Source: Dimargaris cristalligena
Taxonomy: Eukaryota > Kickxellomycota > Dimargaritomycetes > Dimargaritales > Dimargaritaceae
Assembly (NCBI GenBank): GCA_027576995.1
Contig: JANBQC010000062.1
Span: 9,845 to 71,852, forward strand
DNA length: 62,008 nt
Direction of reading: 5' to 3'
The position numbers were made by a program, and so were the translations under genes. The notes under the pieces were generated by a model. That model was not told where the DNA came from and did no database searches. It saw nothing but the letters and a program-made list of their open reading frames with translations. Positions 42,124-54,525 of the stretch are shown one piece after another (the stretch's first letter is position 1; every line of letters begins with the position of its first letter).

Positions 42124-44307
42124 ATGCCCCCCGCCGTGCGACGCTCTACGCGGAAATCCGTAACTGCGGCCCATGACAAAACCCACAACAGCCCCAACCC
42201 AGCACCCACCACTCCCCGAAAGGTTCGTATTTAGTATGCAGTATTATAATGATGTATCGCATGGGGTTAAACGCGTTTATACCACGGCATATCCTTAGCT
42301 GACCTGACCTACCATTGTATCCACCCAGGCGACAAATCCAATCGAATATTGTAAAGATCGACCGGCTTCAGCTGACTTGATATGTGTTTACGGACAGACC
42401 CTGTAGTAGCACCGTATAGCCCACTACACTAACCCGATATAAATGTGTGCGGACATTTGGTTTCCTCTGCCCTACTCCACCTATCAGAATGCCGCCTCAG
42501 ATCAGCCGTCCGGTAGCAGCAAGCGGCAGCGAATTAAGCACATTGATCTAAATGCCACCAGCCCTACTAGTATTGATTTTGGATCGCTGCCGGAACTCCC
42601 CTCGTCACCCATCCCCCTACAGGTAAGCCCACTCTTCTCCCTCTTCATTTCGTTCCTGTTGGATCAGTTTACCAGTCCCTTCATCCATTCTTCACCCGAT
42701 CTCAACAGCTTATGCCCGAAAAATACCGCTGCTTGTCCCAATCCCCCAATTTACTACATCTATTAGCCGAGCTACTGGTTAATGAAAGCGGAGCCCGAAT
42801 CGCGCTTTGTGAAAGGGGTCGATGTTAAGTTCAGGTAGGTCAATTTCTCTGGGTTCTGGGCCTCAAGGAGCCGTATAACCCGGGTTAGTGACTATATCCC
42901 TTTATTTAATCAAATTTGTAAGATATATGTTGGGTTTTTGTGTGGATCCCACCTCTAACGGATAAACCGAACCCTATATATACTATTCCGTATACTTTAG
43001 TATCGATGATTTAGACAATATGCCCAACAAAATATCGTCGTGGGACGGAGTAGTAAGTGCAATTTTCCGTATGTTTTTTTATGACATAAAAATGATAATC
43101 GGTTAATTTATTAGATTCAATATGAATGTGATAATCCCGTCCTTGACCTAATCCATCACCAAGCCTTACAAACTCTCTGTTATCAATGTATGTCTAACCC
43201 TGGCACAACGCTGTTGCCTCCGTGTCGCACGAATCGAAGAGGAATTACGAAGCCCGTAATATTCTGCGCGATAAAATGAAAGTCGGGGATTTGGTAAGCT
43301 GCTCAAACATCATGGAAAACCACACCAAATCGGGGGAATACCTGATTGTACACCGGTCTCGAATATTACATTTTTATTCAAGATTATTTGTCAAATATAA
43401 TAATAAGATTATGAAGAAGAATACTCATCAAATTGGGTTCGATTGCTCACCCAATGTCCTTCCATGTCCCATAGGCCTTATTCTACCACTCAAGTTGTAA
43501 AATCCCAGGCATAGCCGGGGTTGTTAAGGTAGGCCCTGATGTAGCTGAACTAGATTCCTTTGTTTGCAGACCGCTGAATGTCTTGGGGGTACTAGTTATT
43601 AAGCCAGATACTTAATTGTTCTGGCCTCCTTAAATTGTATACACTCTACTGTTCCAATAGGTTGTTCGCGAGGGCTATCCTGACCGTAAGTTATAACGTC
43701 TATCGTTCGAGTTGAGAAAAGTAGCGGATGTGTGCCATGTATATCCTCCGCCTAATTACGTTTCGCTTTGGGGGAACTTAGTCAAGCCTTGCCGATATGT
43801 GACAAACTTATACTCACATAGTATTACCCGCTTTTTCTTTCGATTAATTTATATTTATATCCTTAGACACAGCGTGTGACCCTGAGCACCCTTACTTCGA
43901 CGCCAAAGTCAAGGCGAAAGACCCGGCGAAATGGTACATGGTAAGTCCCGTCACCCCCGTCCGATTTCTACTCCTACCTTTCGGTATGCTTCCATTATTG
44001 GATATTTCGTTATGGTCAATTATATGGATTGTACTCAAGTATAGTTCATTGACTTGCTGTATATCGATAACCCCCCCACCTCCCTCTTTTCCCCATTCCC
44101 AACAACCGCCTCGATCTCTAGGTGGATGTTCAGCTGGTCAAAAAGTTGGACCGGTTTGTTCCACTTAAAGAATTACAAGCCTATAAAAGTGGCCCTCTGA
44201 GCTCCATGAGCCTATTAAGTCGCGGGAGGCTCTCCATCCAACCGGTAACTGAGTCCGAATTTGAGTTTATCCAAGGCCTTGCTAACAGGCCACTGGAGAC
44301 AACCTAA
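42124..44307 (+). CDS. EVE-domain protein (THYN1/Thy28-like, PUA-type fold)
   Basis: Nine-exon model: 42124-42222, 42488-42622, 42767-42834, 43001-43052, 43240-43293, 43475-43528, 43661-43685, 43867-43940 and 44122-44307, giving 248 aa with all phases closing to TAA. Residues 1-78 are a basic, Ser/Pro-rich extension (VRRSTRKS, SSKRQRIK), probably nuclear targeting. The EVE domain spans about 79-248: YWLMKAEPESR, FSIDDLDN, SSWDGVRNYEARNILRD, MKVGDLALFYHSS, PGIAGVVKVVREGYPDHTA, DPEHPYFDAK, WYMVDVQLVKKL, FVPLKEL and LLSRGRLSIQPVTESEF. Every block matches the family in order, so the model is strong. EVE/THYN1 proteins are small nucleic-acid binders proposed to recognise modified cytosine; some bacterial EVE domains sit in modified-DNA restriction systems. 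Exon 7 is only 25 nt. The first donor (GTTCGT) is weak. Confidence 0.92.
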
Positions 44308-44542
44308 CGGCGGGACCAATGGGTTAATGACCGTGCACTCCGATACTGCTATCGATCGTGACTATAACGGTACAATCGTGCATGATCAAAGATCTTCACC
44401 CGGCGCATTGGTATTGCAAAAAACAACAACAGAAACATAGTTTGCTATATTACTTTTGTACGTGTCTCATTATATTGTTTTCTTAAGCCACGTTTTGAAA
44501 TGCATAACCTAAAATCATTTCCCAAAGTTGAGACGTACATAA

Positions 44543-44548
44543 AATAAA
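44543..44548 (+). terminator. candidate poly(A) signal of the EVE gene
   Basis: AATAAA 236 nt after the EVE stop codon, in AT-rich DNA between two convergent genes. Confidence 0.5.
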
Positions 44549-44649
44549 TTAATTGCTATTTTAAACATTTTTTTTTGAAATTCATGAGCTCTCTCTTAAT
44601 AATATAGGGCGAAATACAATTAGAGGGATCTGTATTTAATTAGTGGGGG

Positions 44650-44691
44650 CTGCACCCGAATTTCAGTGATATGATTGAATTTTGGGTGCAG
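44650..44691. repeat. 16-bp inverted repeat (strong hairpin) between convergent genes
   Basis: 44650-44665 pairs with 44676-44691 (CTGCACCC against GGGTGCAG, then an AT-rich part): 15 of 16 positions pair, counting one G-U, with a 10-nt loop. It lies about 200 nt downstream of the STN1-like stop codon and about 340 nt downstream of the EVE stop codon. Confidence 0.7.
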
Positions 44692-44892
44692 TTTAGCATA
44701 CCGAATTACCTACTCATTTGCTATCCGCTATATTTGGCCATTCGCAAATATCTTGCATGGTTCGCTTTGCCTGTCTTGGTTAATTGATGGTATCGGGCTC
44801 GTAAACAACGGAAGACATCTAGGATACGTTTCCAAGGAAATGGTCCGTCAGCTATAACAAACATGCACCAATGGAAATCCGGAATAATAGTC

Positions 44893-46982
44893 TTACAAAG
44901 AATGGTAATTTTCGGCGGTTTTGTAAATTGCGCCCATTTCCAGTAGCTTTAAGGTCGAGTTCATTTAGTTGGTAAATATAGATAACATGAATAGAATAGA
45001 GGCTGCCTAGGTTAGAGGATAACATGGATATATAATATGATGCTATGGGAGGTCTGGCTTCAATGTGTCATAGCGAATGGCAGGGACAGGAGGGGGGGTA
45101 AGAGTAATCGAAATCATGTCAGGGCTGGCTTACCTCATTTAAAATATTGTGCAGATCACCAAGGCTCAAATTAAATTTTGATTGGAGGGTTTCGAGAGAT
45201 ATCCCAATGGCCCCTGATTGCCGGATAGAATTCTCGATTTCGGAAGGCGGGACCGGATGACGGGCTGCCCCTTCAGTTGGCTGGGTAAAACCCGCGGGAA
45301 TATTGAATCCAGGGGTTGCGTTCCAGTCTTCGAATAGTAAGTCAGCCAAGCCCTCGTCATCATCGTCGTCATTCATAAAATCAGCAATAGCCTGGTCACC
45401 CGCTGTGGGATGACCGGGGACGGTAGCGACAGTGACAGTGGTGGAGGCGGTGGACAGTGGGGGAGGGGGCTGTGTTGATGCCAAAAGTGATGAGGACCAG
45501 GCAGAAGCGGCTGGGCCGGGGTAGCCCTTTACTCCTCCATTGGTAGTATTAAGGTGACCAGATATGGTTGAAGGGCCCAAGAGAGCTGGCGGTGGTGGTG
45601 GCTTTGCAGGCAGTTGGGATCCGGGTAAGCCGAAGCGGCGATCCGCCCGGGGCGAGGAAGTCTGGTAAGGTGCCACCCGTTGATCTGGTACCCAGTGTCC
45701 ATTACGGGGATCCGTAGCCGGGGGCTGACCAAAACGGCGGGTCGGAGTTGCTGGTGGGACCTTAGCGGTCAGTGGCGGCTTGGCCTCGGGCGACTGATTG
45801 AACACCCCAGGGAAATAGTGATCTCGGTATAGTTTGATGGATTCGAGCGCGGGTAGAACATCGCACATGACGTCGGATTTGATATCGCATCTTAAAAAGG
45901 GATAACCAGAGGAATAAACCGAACATCACAGCCATAATTTGGGCATTAGATTGGTGCCAGACAAGAAATGGTGTCAGATTGCTTATAGGCAAGTTTAGAA
46001 GGAAGGGCTTGTACAGGCCATGCTTTGGCTATCCTTCGTAAGGGGTCGGGTAAGAATCGGGCGAATCCTACATTAGTGGAATACTGGACCTACCCTGTGC
46101 AACTTATAATACGATTGACGGACGCATGGTTAGTAGCGGGACCTACTGAAATAGGCATGGCAAGGGAAGTCGGGACGACGGAGCCTAGAACCTCAACTGA
46201 GCTTCCTATACTAACATTCAACGAAGCTTCTAGTCGGGCAAAGTAGTACCGTTGTACATTGTCTTCGGGAACCCGGAATCGAAAACCGATGATGGCTGTA
46301 CCGTCGTCTATTGGCGTGTAAAGTTTGTAAAATGGCAAGCAAGATGTTAGCATACTTAATGGTAACATCCGTAATTCGAGGGTGATTAGTCAATGATTTG
46401 GGAAGTTCTTGTTGAGGAATCGGTTAGTAGAGGAAACAACTGCCTGGCTGCCAATGGATCATAGCTTGGCAGAGGCATTTACCTAAATAGTAGGTATATC
46501 GACCGTAGACCGGCTCGGAGGGCTGGATCGCATCACCCGTGTCCTCAATACGTTCGACCAGTATTCCGGATACTCTATCGGCGCGAGGAGTGGGACGGGG
46601 GAGGAGGTTATGTGCGTAGCGATACAATGATCAAGTGTGAGCTATTAGTCACCATAGTATTATACCTTCGGCTAAAACGACAAATATCAAGACGTGGGTT
46701 GGTGCAGTGTATCCCGCGTCCCTATACGTGTACGGCCTAGCAGATTATAATAGGACTGACATACCTGACCCGGGAAAAATCCAAGTACTTATTTGAATCG
46801 ATGTGACGGGCAGAGTGTACCAGGTCGGGCTGTCGGGGCCGGACCGTTAACCGGTAGGTTGGTCCTGGCGAAACGGTGGAGGCTACACCCGAGTCGGATT
46901 TTGACGGGCCTTTCGAAGAAGAATGGTCTAAGGCTTGGGCATAGTGAATGTCTCGGATGAGTAAGCAGCGATGAACGTGCAT
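44893..46982 (-). CDS. OB-fold plus C-terminal winged-helix protein, STN1-like (CST telomere complex)
   Basis: Five-exon model (minus): 46982-46765, 46574-46483, 46307-46094, 45890-45134 and 44946-44893, giving 444 aa. All phases close to TAA at 44893-44895. The N-terminus (RCLLIRDIHYAQAL) resembles the helix preceding the STN1 OB fold. OB strands are readable across three exon junctions: RVRVSGILVERIED, RYTYYLDDGTAIIGFRFR, SIGSSVEVLGSV, then a helix IKLYRDHYFPGVF. A long Pro-rich, acidic linker (DDDDDEGLADLL) leads to a winged helix at about 405-444: ENSIRQSGAIGISLETLQ, LHNILNELLEMGAIYKT. STN1 binds single-stranded telomeric DNA with TEN1 and CTC1/CDC13. RPA32 has the same architecture and is the main alternative; the DDGTAII strand and the post-OB helix favour STN1. 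Its start lies about 300 bp from a Helitron end. Confidence 0.62.
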
Positions 46983-47278
46983 GGGCGGGATTTGTTAAAG
47001 ACGAGCTCTTTGGGCTATTTGGGAATCGAATGAGAGCAAATGCCTACGGGGTACAAGGTGGAAAAAGAAAGGTTAAATGGGCTGATGGTAGTGAGTAGGT
47101 TGAGTCTGGTAGTTAGTAAGTAGTGCTGAATTTGAAAAGGGCTAATGGCTTTCAACCAAAACAAAAAAACATAGCAAAACTGTATTACTGGAAGGGATAT
47201 TAGGGTTTATTCACTGACCTGTTGTCCCAATGTTTATGTACTGGCTCTTTAAGATGTCCGCAGCATATATATATATTA

Positions 47279-48035
47279 TCTATATTATAAAGCTGCTATT
47301 TTTCGTAAAAATGTATGGGGCTAACTCCTAAGTGTAACTCCCCAGAATTAGCATTTCCGGTCACCTGATCCCAAACTCTCCTCAGTGCCTATTTGATTGG
47401 AACTGCCGCCCAATTACTATTACTATTAATACCTGTATATCTATCTATATACTAAAGGAGGGTTAATACTAAACTGACTACAGTACCCAGCACTAACTAA
47501 ATATATAGACCAGTACCTATATATCCAGGGTAGAACCACCCCGGAGGATGAGAACCTGGCTATGCAGCTAGAACCAACTCAGTATCATTTACACATAGCC
47601 TACTATTGTATCCATACTTCCAGGCTACTAGCAATTTTATGTTTAAGCTGCCTTTACTATAATAATTAATAGGTCACAGGGCTAGACATTCTCCAAGGTA
47701 GCAGTATTCCTTAATCAAGATATATTTTCTTATGGCCAATAATATGTGGCCCTTTCCAGAGTGGCCAACCCCTCCAATCTCTATGTGGCAACTCCAAATA
47801 GAAGTAGGACTACCTGGAATGTGGTATATGGTAAGGCACTACAGTAAGGTGATGTAGAGTATAGGGTGTGGTAATAAAGTGAAAATATTCTATTTTTCTG
47901 CTAAAAATTGAGCCTTATTTTATAACTATATGGAAGATACTTTAAAAATCACAGCACTTCCTACAGAGAGCACACCTATACCATAAGTTGAAATGGAGGA
48001 TCAGAGGGGAGTGTACTCCCCAGATCTGTTGCTCA
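47279..48035 (+). mobile_element. non-autonomous Helitron copy A (internally deleted)
   Basis: About 757 bp. It begins TCTATATTATAAAGCTGC after an A and its first ~355 bp match 48036-48385, the start of the neighbouring element. From about 47632 it matches 54126-54525, the end of that element, including the final helicase codons (Q-rich SYGQ, ALSRVANP, KALQ stop) and the terminal palindrome GGGGAGTGTACTCCCC (48006-48021). It is therefore a deletion derivative of the adjacent element, missing about 5.7 kb. Confidence 0.85.
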
Positions 48036-51000
48036 TCTATATTATAAAGCTGCTATTTTTCGTAAAAATGTATGGGGCTAACTCCTAGGTGTAACTCCTT
48101 AGTATCAGCATTTCCGGTCACCTGATCCCAAACTCTCCTTAGTGCTTAATTGATTGGAACTGCCACCCAATTACTATTACTATTATTATCTGTATATCTA
48201 TCTATATATTAAAGGAGGGTTAATACTAAACTGGCTACAGTACCAACTAAACAGACTAGCACCTATATACCCAGGGTAGAACCACCCCGGAGGATGAGAA
48301 CTTAGCTATGCAGCTAGAACCAACTCAGTCTTATTTACACATAACCTACTGTTATACACATACTTCCAGGCCACTATTGATATTGCACTCTTCTCTACTT
48401 GGCCATTAGGCCATTTAATATAAAGGAAGGGTCAATTAGTATTCTGGCAAAACTTAGATGACTATTCCCCATATTTGCTTACAGCCTATTACTTCACTGT
48501 CACTATTATATAATCCATTATTATCCATATTCTAATAAACTGTTATCCTCTTTAGTTACCCATTTGCTGAATCACTCATTAACAGGTGCTATATCCACAC
48601 CCATACATATACTTTATACATTATATACTCTATCCCCATAGGCACATACACACAGCTGAAACAAAAGATATATATTAAAGGCAGTAGAGGGGGAAAGGGA
48701 GGAGGTGGGTGATAAGGACCTTGAGAGTATAAATGTACTAATAAACAGACTTGAAATGCCATCATCCTGACACAGATGCTTCAACAAAGTTTACAGGAAT
48801 AGGGCACCTTACTCTCCCAGATGTAGCATCCTCTTTTACCCATCCAAGCATTCCACTCTCTGGCATCTATAAGTATCCCCCCCACCCCCACTTTACCCCT
48901 GTCTATCTTGCCCTCTTCCCTGTACAGCATACTATTTCTGTGATATAAGCCATCTTAATACCAAATTGGGCTTTTTTATGAATACAATATACATATACAG
49001 ACCCAAACACACATTTTCACAGAAGAAACAGTAACACAACAACATTTAGGTTAACAGTAATAACATTATAAAAATTACATACAGCTACCAAAAAATACAT
49101 GCAATTGCAAAAATATCCTTACACTTTTTGAGGTTTTTGTACTTCTACCCTTTTCAAATACTTTGGCTAAGATATTTACCTTTTAGAATATATATGCACT
49201 CTCTTTAGATATTGTTATGATATATCTGGAGTTAAGTGAGAATTTATAGATTCAAATATTTACTGTACTCTTTTCAATTCAGCTACACAAAGAGATAACT
49301 AACATTATCTGTGTCCGCATACAAAACTCCAATCTAAATTTCCTTTTAAGTATTTTTTAAAAATGGAAGTTTTCAATACAGTGTGGTGAGGGATTCACGT
49401 GTATCCACATCACATATATATACACCCACCCCATATACATTATGCATTATGTTTAGATATTTAATATACACCTTCACCCTCTCACACCACCACCCCTTTT
49501 TTTAACTTCAATATAGTACCCAAATCATAAGATTAAGGCATAGTTTGAATATTATAACATAAGGATATTAATTTCTAATACACCTACTAATCCTTCCTAC
49601 ACACACATATATATATATTTATATAATTTAATTATAGATGGATCCCACTGAGACAACCAACCAACAAGCCTGTGGATGCAACCATTGTGGTGGTACCAAT
49701 CATAGCTGCATTACCAGTCAGCTATGCCCTCATTTTGTGGTACACTGCAAAAGCTGTGGAGGCACTGATCACCAGTGCATTACAGTATACTCTGTCCTAA
49801 TTTTCAACAGCATTGTGGAAGTTGTGGGGGTACAGACCACCAACGCATGACAAGCCACCTGTGTGCAAATTACCAAGGATTAAGGGCCACCAGTTCAGTT
49901 CAAGAGCCAATAGGGGGACCTTCTGAGGGCACTGTCTGTCTATAAGCATGTCTATCTAATTTTACTGAGGATATTGTCCACCACCTCCCAGGATCTGCTG
50001 ACGTCCCTGGCCCCATTCTCTTACTCCAGCATGAATTAGGGCCAATGAATCATATATGCTCCTTCTGTGCCACCCACATGTTCCCAGGTAAAAGGCTTCA
50101 AGAATCTGGCACCTGTAGCACCTTCCAAATTTGCTGTAACTCTGGAGCTATTTGCCTTCCAAGACAGCAGGCTCTCCCTCCTCTCCTCCAGGACCTCCTC
50201 TCAGGTACTCATAGGCAGTCTAGCCATTTCCGTACTAACATTTGTGCCTACATCTCGATCTTTGCCTTTGGTGCCTTTATTGCTGATTTCAATCCCATAT
50301 TGGCCAATGGATCTAATGGAGTATCAACTTTCCGGATCAGTGGTGGTATCTACCATCAAGCCCCTCCCCTGCAACATAATGATGATGCCAATGGAGCCCA
50401 GTTTGGGCAGATCTACTTTTATGATCTGGAGGAGCAGAACTGATAGTGTGCAAGTATTGTGGATGGACTTGATATTAACTTAATTTCCCAAGTCAATACT
50501 ATGCTCCATGAGGTCAACCCATTTGTGCAGCAATATCAAATAACTGCTACCCAATACTAAGATGTTCCCCATGGAAGTCTCTGTATTAATATTGTTACTA
50601 ATAGAGGTGCTGGGCAGAGGTATGATCAGCCCTCAGTCCCTGAGGTAGTGGCATTAATTGTAGAAAATGTGGTAGATGGGCAGATCCTGGATCAGTGTAT
50701 TACAGTTAGGGACAATACCAATGGTCTGTCTTTAATTAGTCAATACCATGCCTCTTATAACCCCCTCATCTATGTCTTGATTTTCCCCTATGGCTATGAT
50801 GGATGGTCAACAGATCTCCGACTTTCTACCAGGGGTGACCAAGTTAGTACAGTGACAAATAGTGCCCAAGGATGTAAACTTACTCTGTGAGCCTATACTG
50901 CCTACCAGATGATGGTGAAGGAAGGCATTGCAATCCAGGATTTTCGAACTCTTTCATCAATGGGCTGTTGACTCCTACATCCAGATTGAGGCCAGCAGGC

Positions 51001-54000
51001 TCAGCTACATCCGCTTCCACCAGGCTGAACTTCAAGCAGCCATCTACGCCAGTGCTCAGGATCAGCTTCAACAGGTGGATACTACCAGTATATTTTCTGC
51101 ATGTGGTATAGGCCACCAGATTGTCCTTCCCTCCTCCTTTACCAGTGGTGCCCGGTACATGGGCCAGCTGTACCAAGACCTTATTGCCATTGTTTGGGAG
51201 TATGGTAAACCAGATTTATTCATCACCTTCACCTGCAACCCACAATGGCCTGAGATTGTCCGTGAACTCCAATATGGCCAGTCTGCTAATGACCACCCTG
51301 ATATTGTCTGCCAGGTCTTTGATCTTAAGGTCCAGCAAATGCTCTCTAACATCTGCTGATCTGAAATATTTGGTACTATTACTGCCTTTGCTTATACAAT
51401 TGAGTTCCAGAAGTGGGGCCTTCCTCATATGCACCTGATCCTCTTCCTTGCTGAGCCAAACAAGCCCAGATCTACCTCAGACTCTGATTGCTTTGCCTGG
51501 GCTGAGATTCCTGACCCTTCAATCCACCCAGCCCTCTATGCAACTGTCACACATAGCCTCATCCATGGGCCCCGTGGGGTAATGAGTCCAAGGGCCCAGT
51601 GTACTGTAGAAGGGGTATGCAGTAAGGGCTTCCCCAAGCAGTATATGGTGGAAACTACAGTTACCCATGAGGGATACCCTGAGTACCATCAGAGGTGTGG
51701 AGGACAGCAATTCCAGTATGGTCAACATATCCTTGATAATGCCTGGGTAGTCCCTTACAACCCTCTTCTGACTGTACAGTATAATGTCCATATCAATATT
51801 GAGATCTGTGCCACTGTTTCTGCGGTCAAGTACATCTGTAAGTATATCTCCAAGGGCAGTGACAGGGCCTAAGCTATTCTCTGAGGTCAGAGACAAGTGG
51901 AAGGAGAAGTGACAGAGATGGAGATAGATGAAATCTCTGAGTTTTTAAATACCCGGTATATTGCTGTGCATGAGGCCATCTGGAGGACACTGGGATTCTC
52001 TATGCAAAGCCATTCCCCAGTTGTTGTTTGCCTTGCTGTCCATCTACTAGAGCAACATGAGGTGCATTTCTAAGCCAGTACAACAGCTGAGGAAATGCAA
52101 GCCATTATTGCTACTTCCCGAGAGTCTAGATCAACCCTTCTGGCCTTTTTCAAGCTTTGCCAAGAGGATGAACAAGCTGCCTGCCTCCTCTACCCCTCCA
52201 TCCCCAAGTATTACCAGTACCTTCCTGGAGAAAAGTGCTGGAGACGTTGTATGCAATGTGGTAAGCCTATCATAGGCTGGATGTACTTTTCATCACCTTG
52301 AGATCAAGAAAGATTCTGTCTATGGCTTCTTCTTACCCAAGTTCCAGGACCAAAGTGTTTTGAAGACTTATGGGCATTTGAGGGTATCCTCTACCCTACC
52401 TTCCAAGAATCAGCCAAGGCCTATGGTCTACTGGTGGATGACACTGAGTGGGAACAGTGCCTGGAAAAGGCTTGTGCATCTGTAACCTACCCTGCTACCA
52501 TTTGGTCCTTATTTGTCTACATCCTGGCCTTCTGCAATCCATCAGATCCCAGTGCCCTGTGGACTGCATTTAAGAGATCCATGTCTGAGGACTACTACTA
52601 TCAAATTAATACTGGGGCCCTGCAACTGGATACTATGCTTAGTACCCAAGCTACTACTGAGGATGCCAAGTGCCATGCTCTACAAGACATTGGTAATGAG
52701 CTCAAGATGTCCAGCCTCTCCCTACAAGTCATTCCCTCTCTCCCTCAAGATATCCAGTGCTGCTATAGGGTAAATGAGCATACTCTAACACATCTGGAAA
52801 GAACCCTAGCCCACTACCACCAGGAGGATGAGGATTGCAAGTATCAGTCAAGATTTGTACAATTAAATTAAGGACAACGGATGGCCTTTAAGACAATCCA
52901 AGCCCAAATTAACTCTACTATCCTCAACTCTCTGCTAATCCCAGGCCCCCAAGTCTTTTTTCTTGATGGTCCAGGGGGTACTGGTAAGTCAATGGTATTT
53001 AATACTATCCTCAGCTATGATCAATCCAAAAATCATGTAGCCTTAGCCATGGCTTCATCAGGAATTGTGGCTACTGTCCTTGAGGGTGGTACTACTGCCC
53101 AAAGTACCTTCAAGATCCCACTGGATATTTTTACTAATACTGAGATCCCCATAAGTGTCAATAGCTTTGGGGCCTCTGTTATCTCTGCTGTGGCTGTCAT
53201 TATCTGGGATGAGGTGCCCATGACTGACCGGAATATCTTTGAGTCCATTGATCATTTTCTACGAGACTTAATGGGTGTCCAAGATCCGGAATTCTCCAGT
53301 ATTCCTTTTGGTGGAAAGTTAATGGTATTTGGTGGTGACTTTCACCAGATTCTACCAGTCATTCACTGAGGAGCAAGATTCCAGATTGTTCAGGCGTCTA
53401 TCCATTACTCACTATCAATCTGGCAATATGTCCAAATTCCCAGGCTCACTGAGAACATGCACATCCTCTGCCATGCCCAGAATCTTTAAGAAGTAGCTAC
53501 CCTTGGAGTCTTTGCTAATCAACTTCTATGGCTGGGAGAGGGATCTGTGGATCCTTTTGAGCAAGGGGACAACCCCATGGCCCATTCTGAAATAGTTAAC
53601 ATGGCTATAGGTGACATGGGTATCAACATTCCTATCCCTGAGCCCTGGATCAAGTCCTCAACTGATCCCCGAGCCCTCCTTATCTTGGTATACCCATCCC
53701 TGGCATGTCAATATCTTTATCCCAATGAAATCAGCTCTAACTCTATTCTTACCCCTTACAATGATGATGTCAGGGCCATCAATGACTTGGCCATCTCCAT
53801 GATGCCTGGGGTAGGCTCTGTATACTGTTCTGTAGACTCTGCCAATGATGAAGACTCTGGTAGTACTGTAGCCAGATATACCATTGAGATCTCTGGAATA
53901 CCTGCACATTCCTTGCATATTAAGCTTGGGATGCCCCTCCTACTTATGCAGAATCTAAGTCCAAGCCAAGGTCTCTGCAATGGCACCCATGTCATTGTGA

Positions 54001-54525
54001 GGAGCATGTCCCAGTTTACCTTGGGTGTCCTAGGCTGATGGCACTGATTCAGGAAATATCCACATTATTCCCCAGATCAACATCTCCTACTCAGGTGTGG
54101 AGGTACCAATCAGGTTTCTCCGCCAGCAATTTCTTGTTCAAGCCACCTTTGCCATGACAATTAATAAGTCACAGGGCCAGACACTCTCCAAGGTAGCAGT
54201 ATTCCTTAATTGAAACATCTTTTCTTATGGCCAACAATATGTAGCCCTTTCCAGAGTGGCCAACCCCTCTGATCTCTATATGGCAACTCCAAATAGATGT
54301 AGGACTACCAGGAATGTGGTATACTGCAAGGCACTACAATGAGATATAGAGTACAGGGTGTGGTAATAAAGTGAAAACATTCTGTTTTTCTGTTAAAAAT
54401 TGAGCCTTATTTTATAACTATATGGAAGACACTTAAAAAATCACAGTACTTCCTACAGAGAGCACACCTGTACCATAAGTTGAAATGAAGGATCAGAGGG
54501 GAGTGTACTCCCCAGATCTGTTACT
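48036..54525 (+). mobile_element. degenerate autonomous Helitron copy B
   Basis: About 6.5 kb. The 5' end TCTATATTATAAAGCTGC sits directly after copy A and is preceded by A, consistent with Helitron insertion between A and T. The 3' end is set by comparison with copy A: palindrome GGGGAGTGTACTCCCC at 54498-54513, then AGATCTGTTACT. It carries a decayed RepHel gene. Non-coding 48.4-49.6 kb is AT-rich. No target-site duplication is expected for this class. Confidence 0.85.
49638..54342 (+). pseudogene. Helitron RepHel (HUH nuclease plus PIF1-like helicase), decayed
   Basis: The frame starts ATG at 49638 with repeated Cys/His knuckles (HCGGTNHSCITSQLCP, SCGGTDHQC, and SCGGTDHQRMTSHLC in another frame). 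A Helitron-like N domain follows (HICSFCATHMFPGKRL; FGQIYFYDLEEQN). The HUH motif PHMHLIL is at 51423-51443 and the catalytic Tyr region KYICKYISKG at about 51828. The PIF1 helicase has Walker A GPGGTGKS (52968-52991), WDE (53205-53213), GGDFHQILPV, ILTPYNDDV, TINKSQGQTL and VALSRV, ending KALQ-TGA at 54342. It is interrupted by stops at 50888, 51357, 51870, 51882, 52071, 52299, 52869, 53367 and 53490, plus frameshifts near 49.8, 50.0, 50.95 and 54.05 kb. These stops are both TGA and TAA. It would have driven rolling-circle transposition; now non-functional. Confidence 0.9.

Noticed and set aside
42709..42830. A frame starting LMPEKYRCLSQ that looked like a CDT1 domain
   Set aside because: It runs through the acceptor of EVE exon 3 and ends quickly. 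The other frame gives the exact EVE opening YWLMKAEPESR with correct splice phase.
46424..46627. Longer second exon beginning upstream with RYAHNLLPRPTPRAD
   Set aside because: No acceptor gives that frame, and the stretch is a CT-rich tract ending in TAG directly before the in-phase exon at 46574.
44893..46982. RPA32 as the identity of the OB/winged-helix gene
   Set aside because: Architecture fits, but the N-terminal helix, the DDGTAII strand and the helix after the OB domain resemble STN1 more. Kept as the main alternative.
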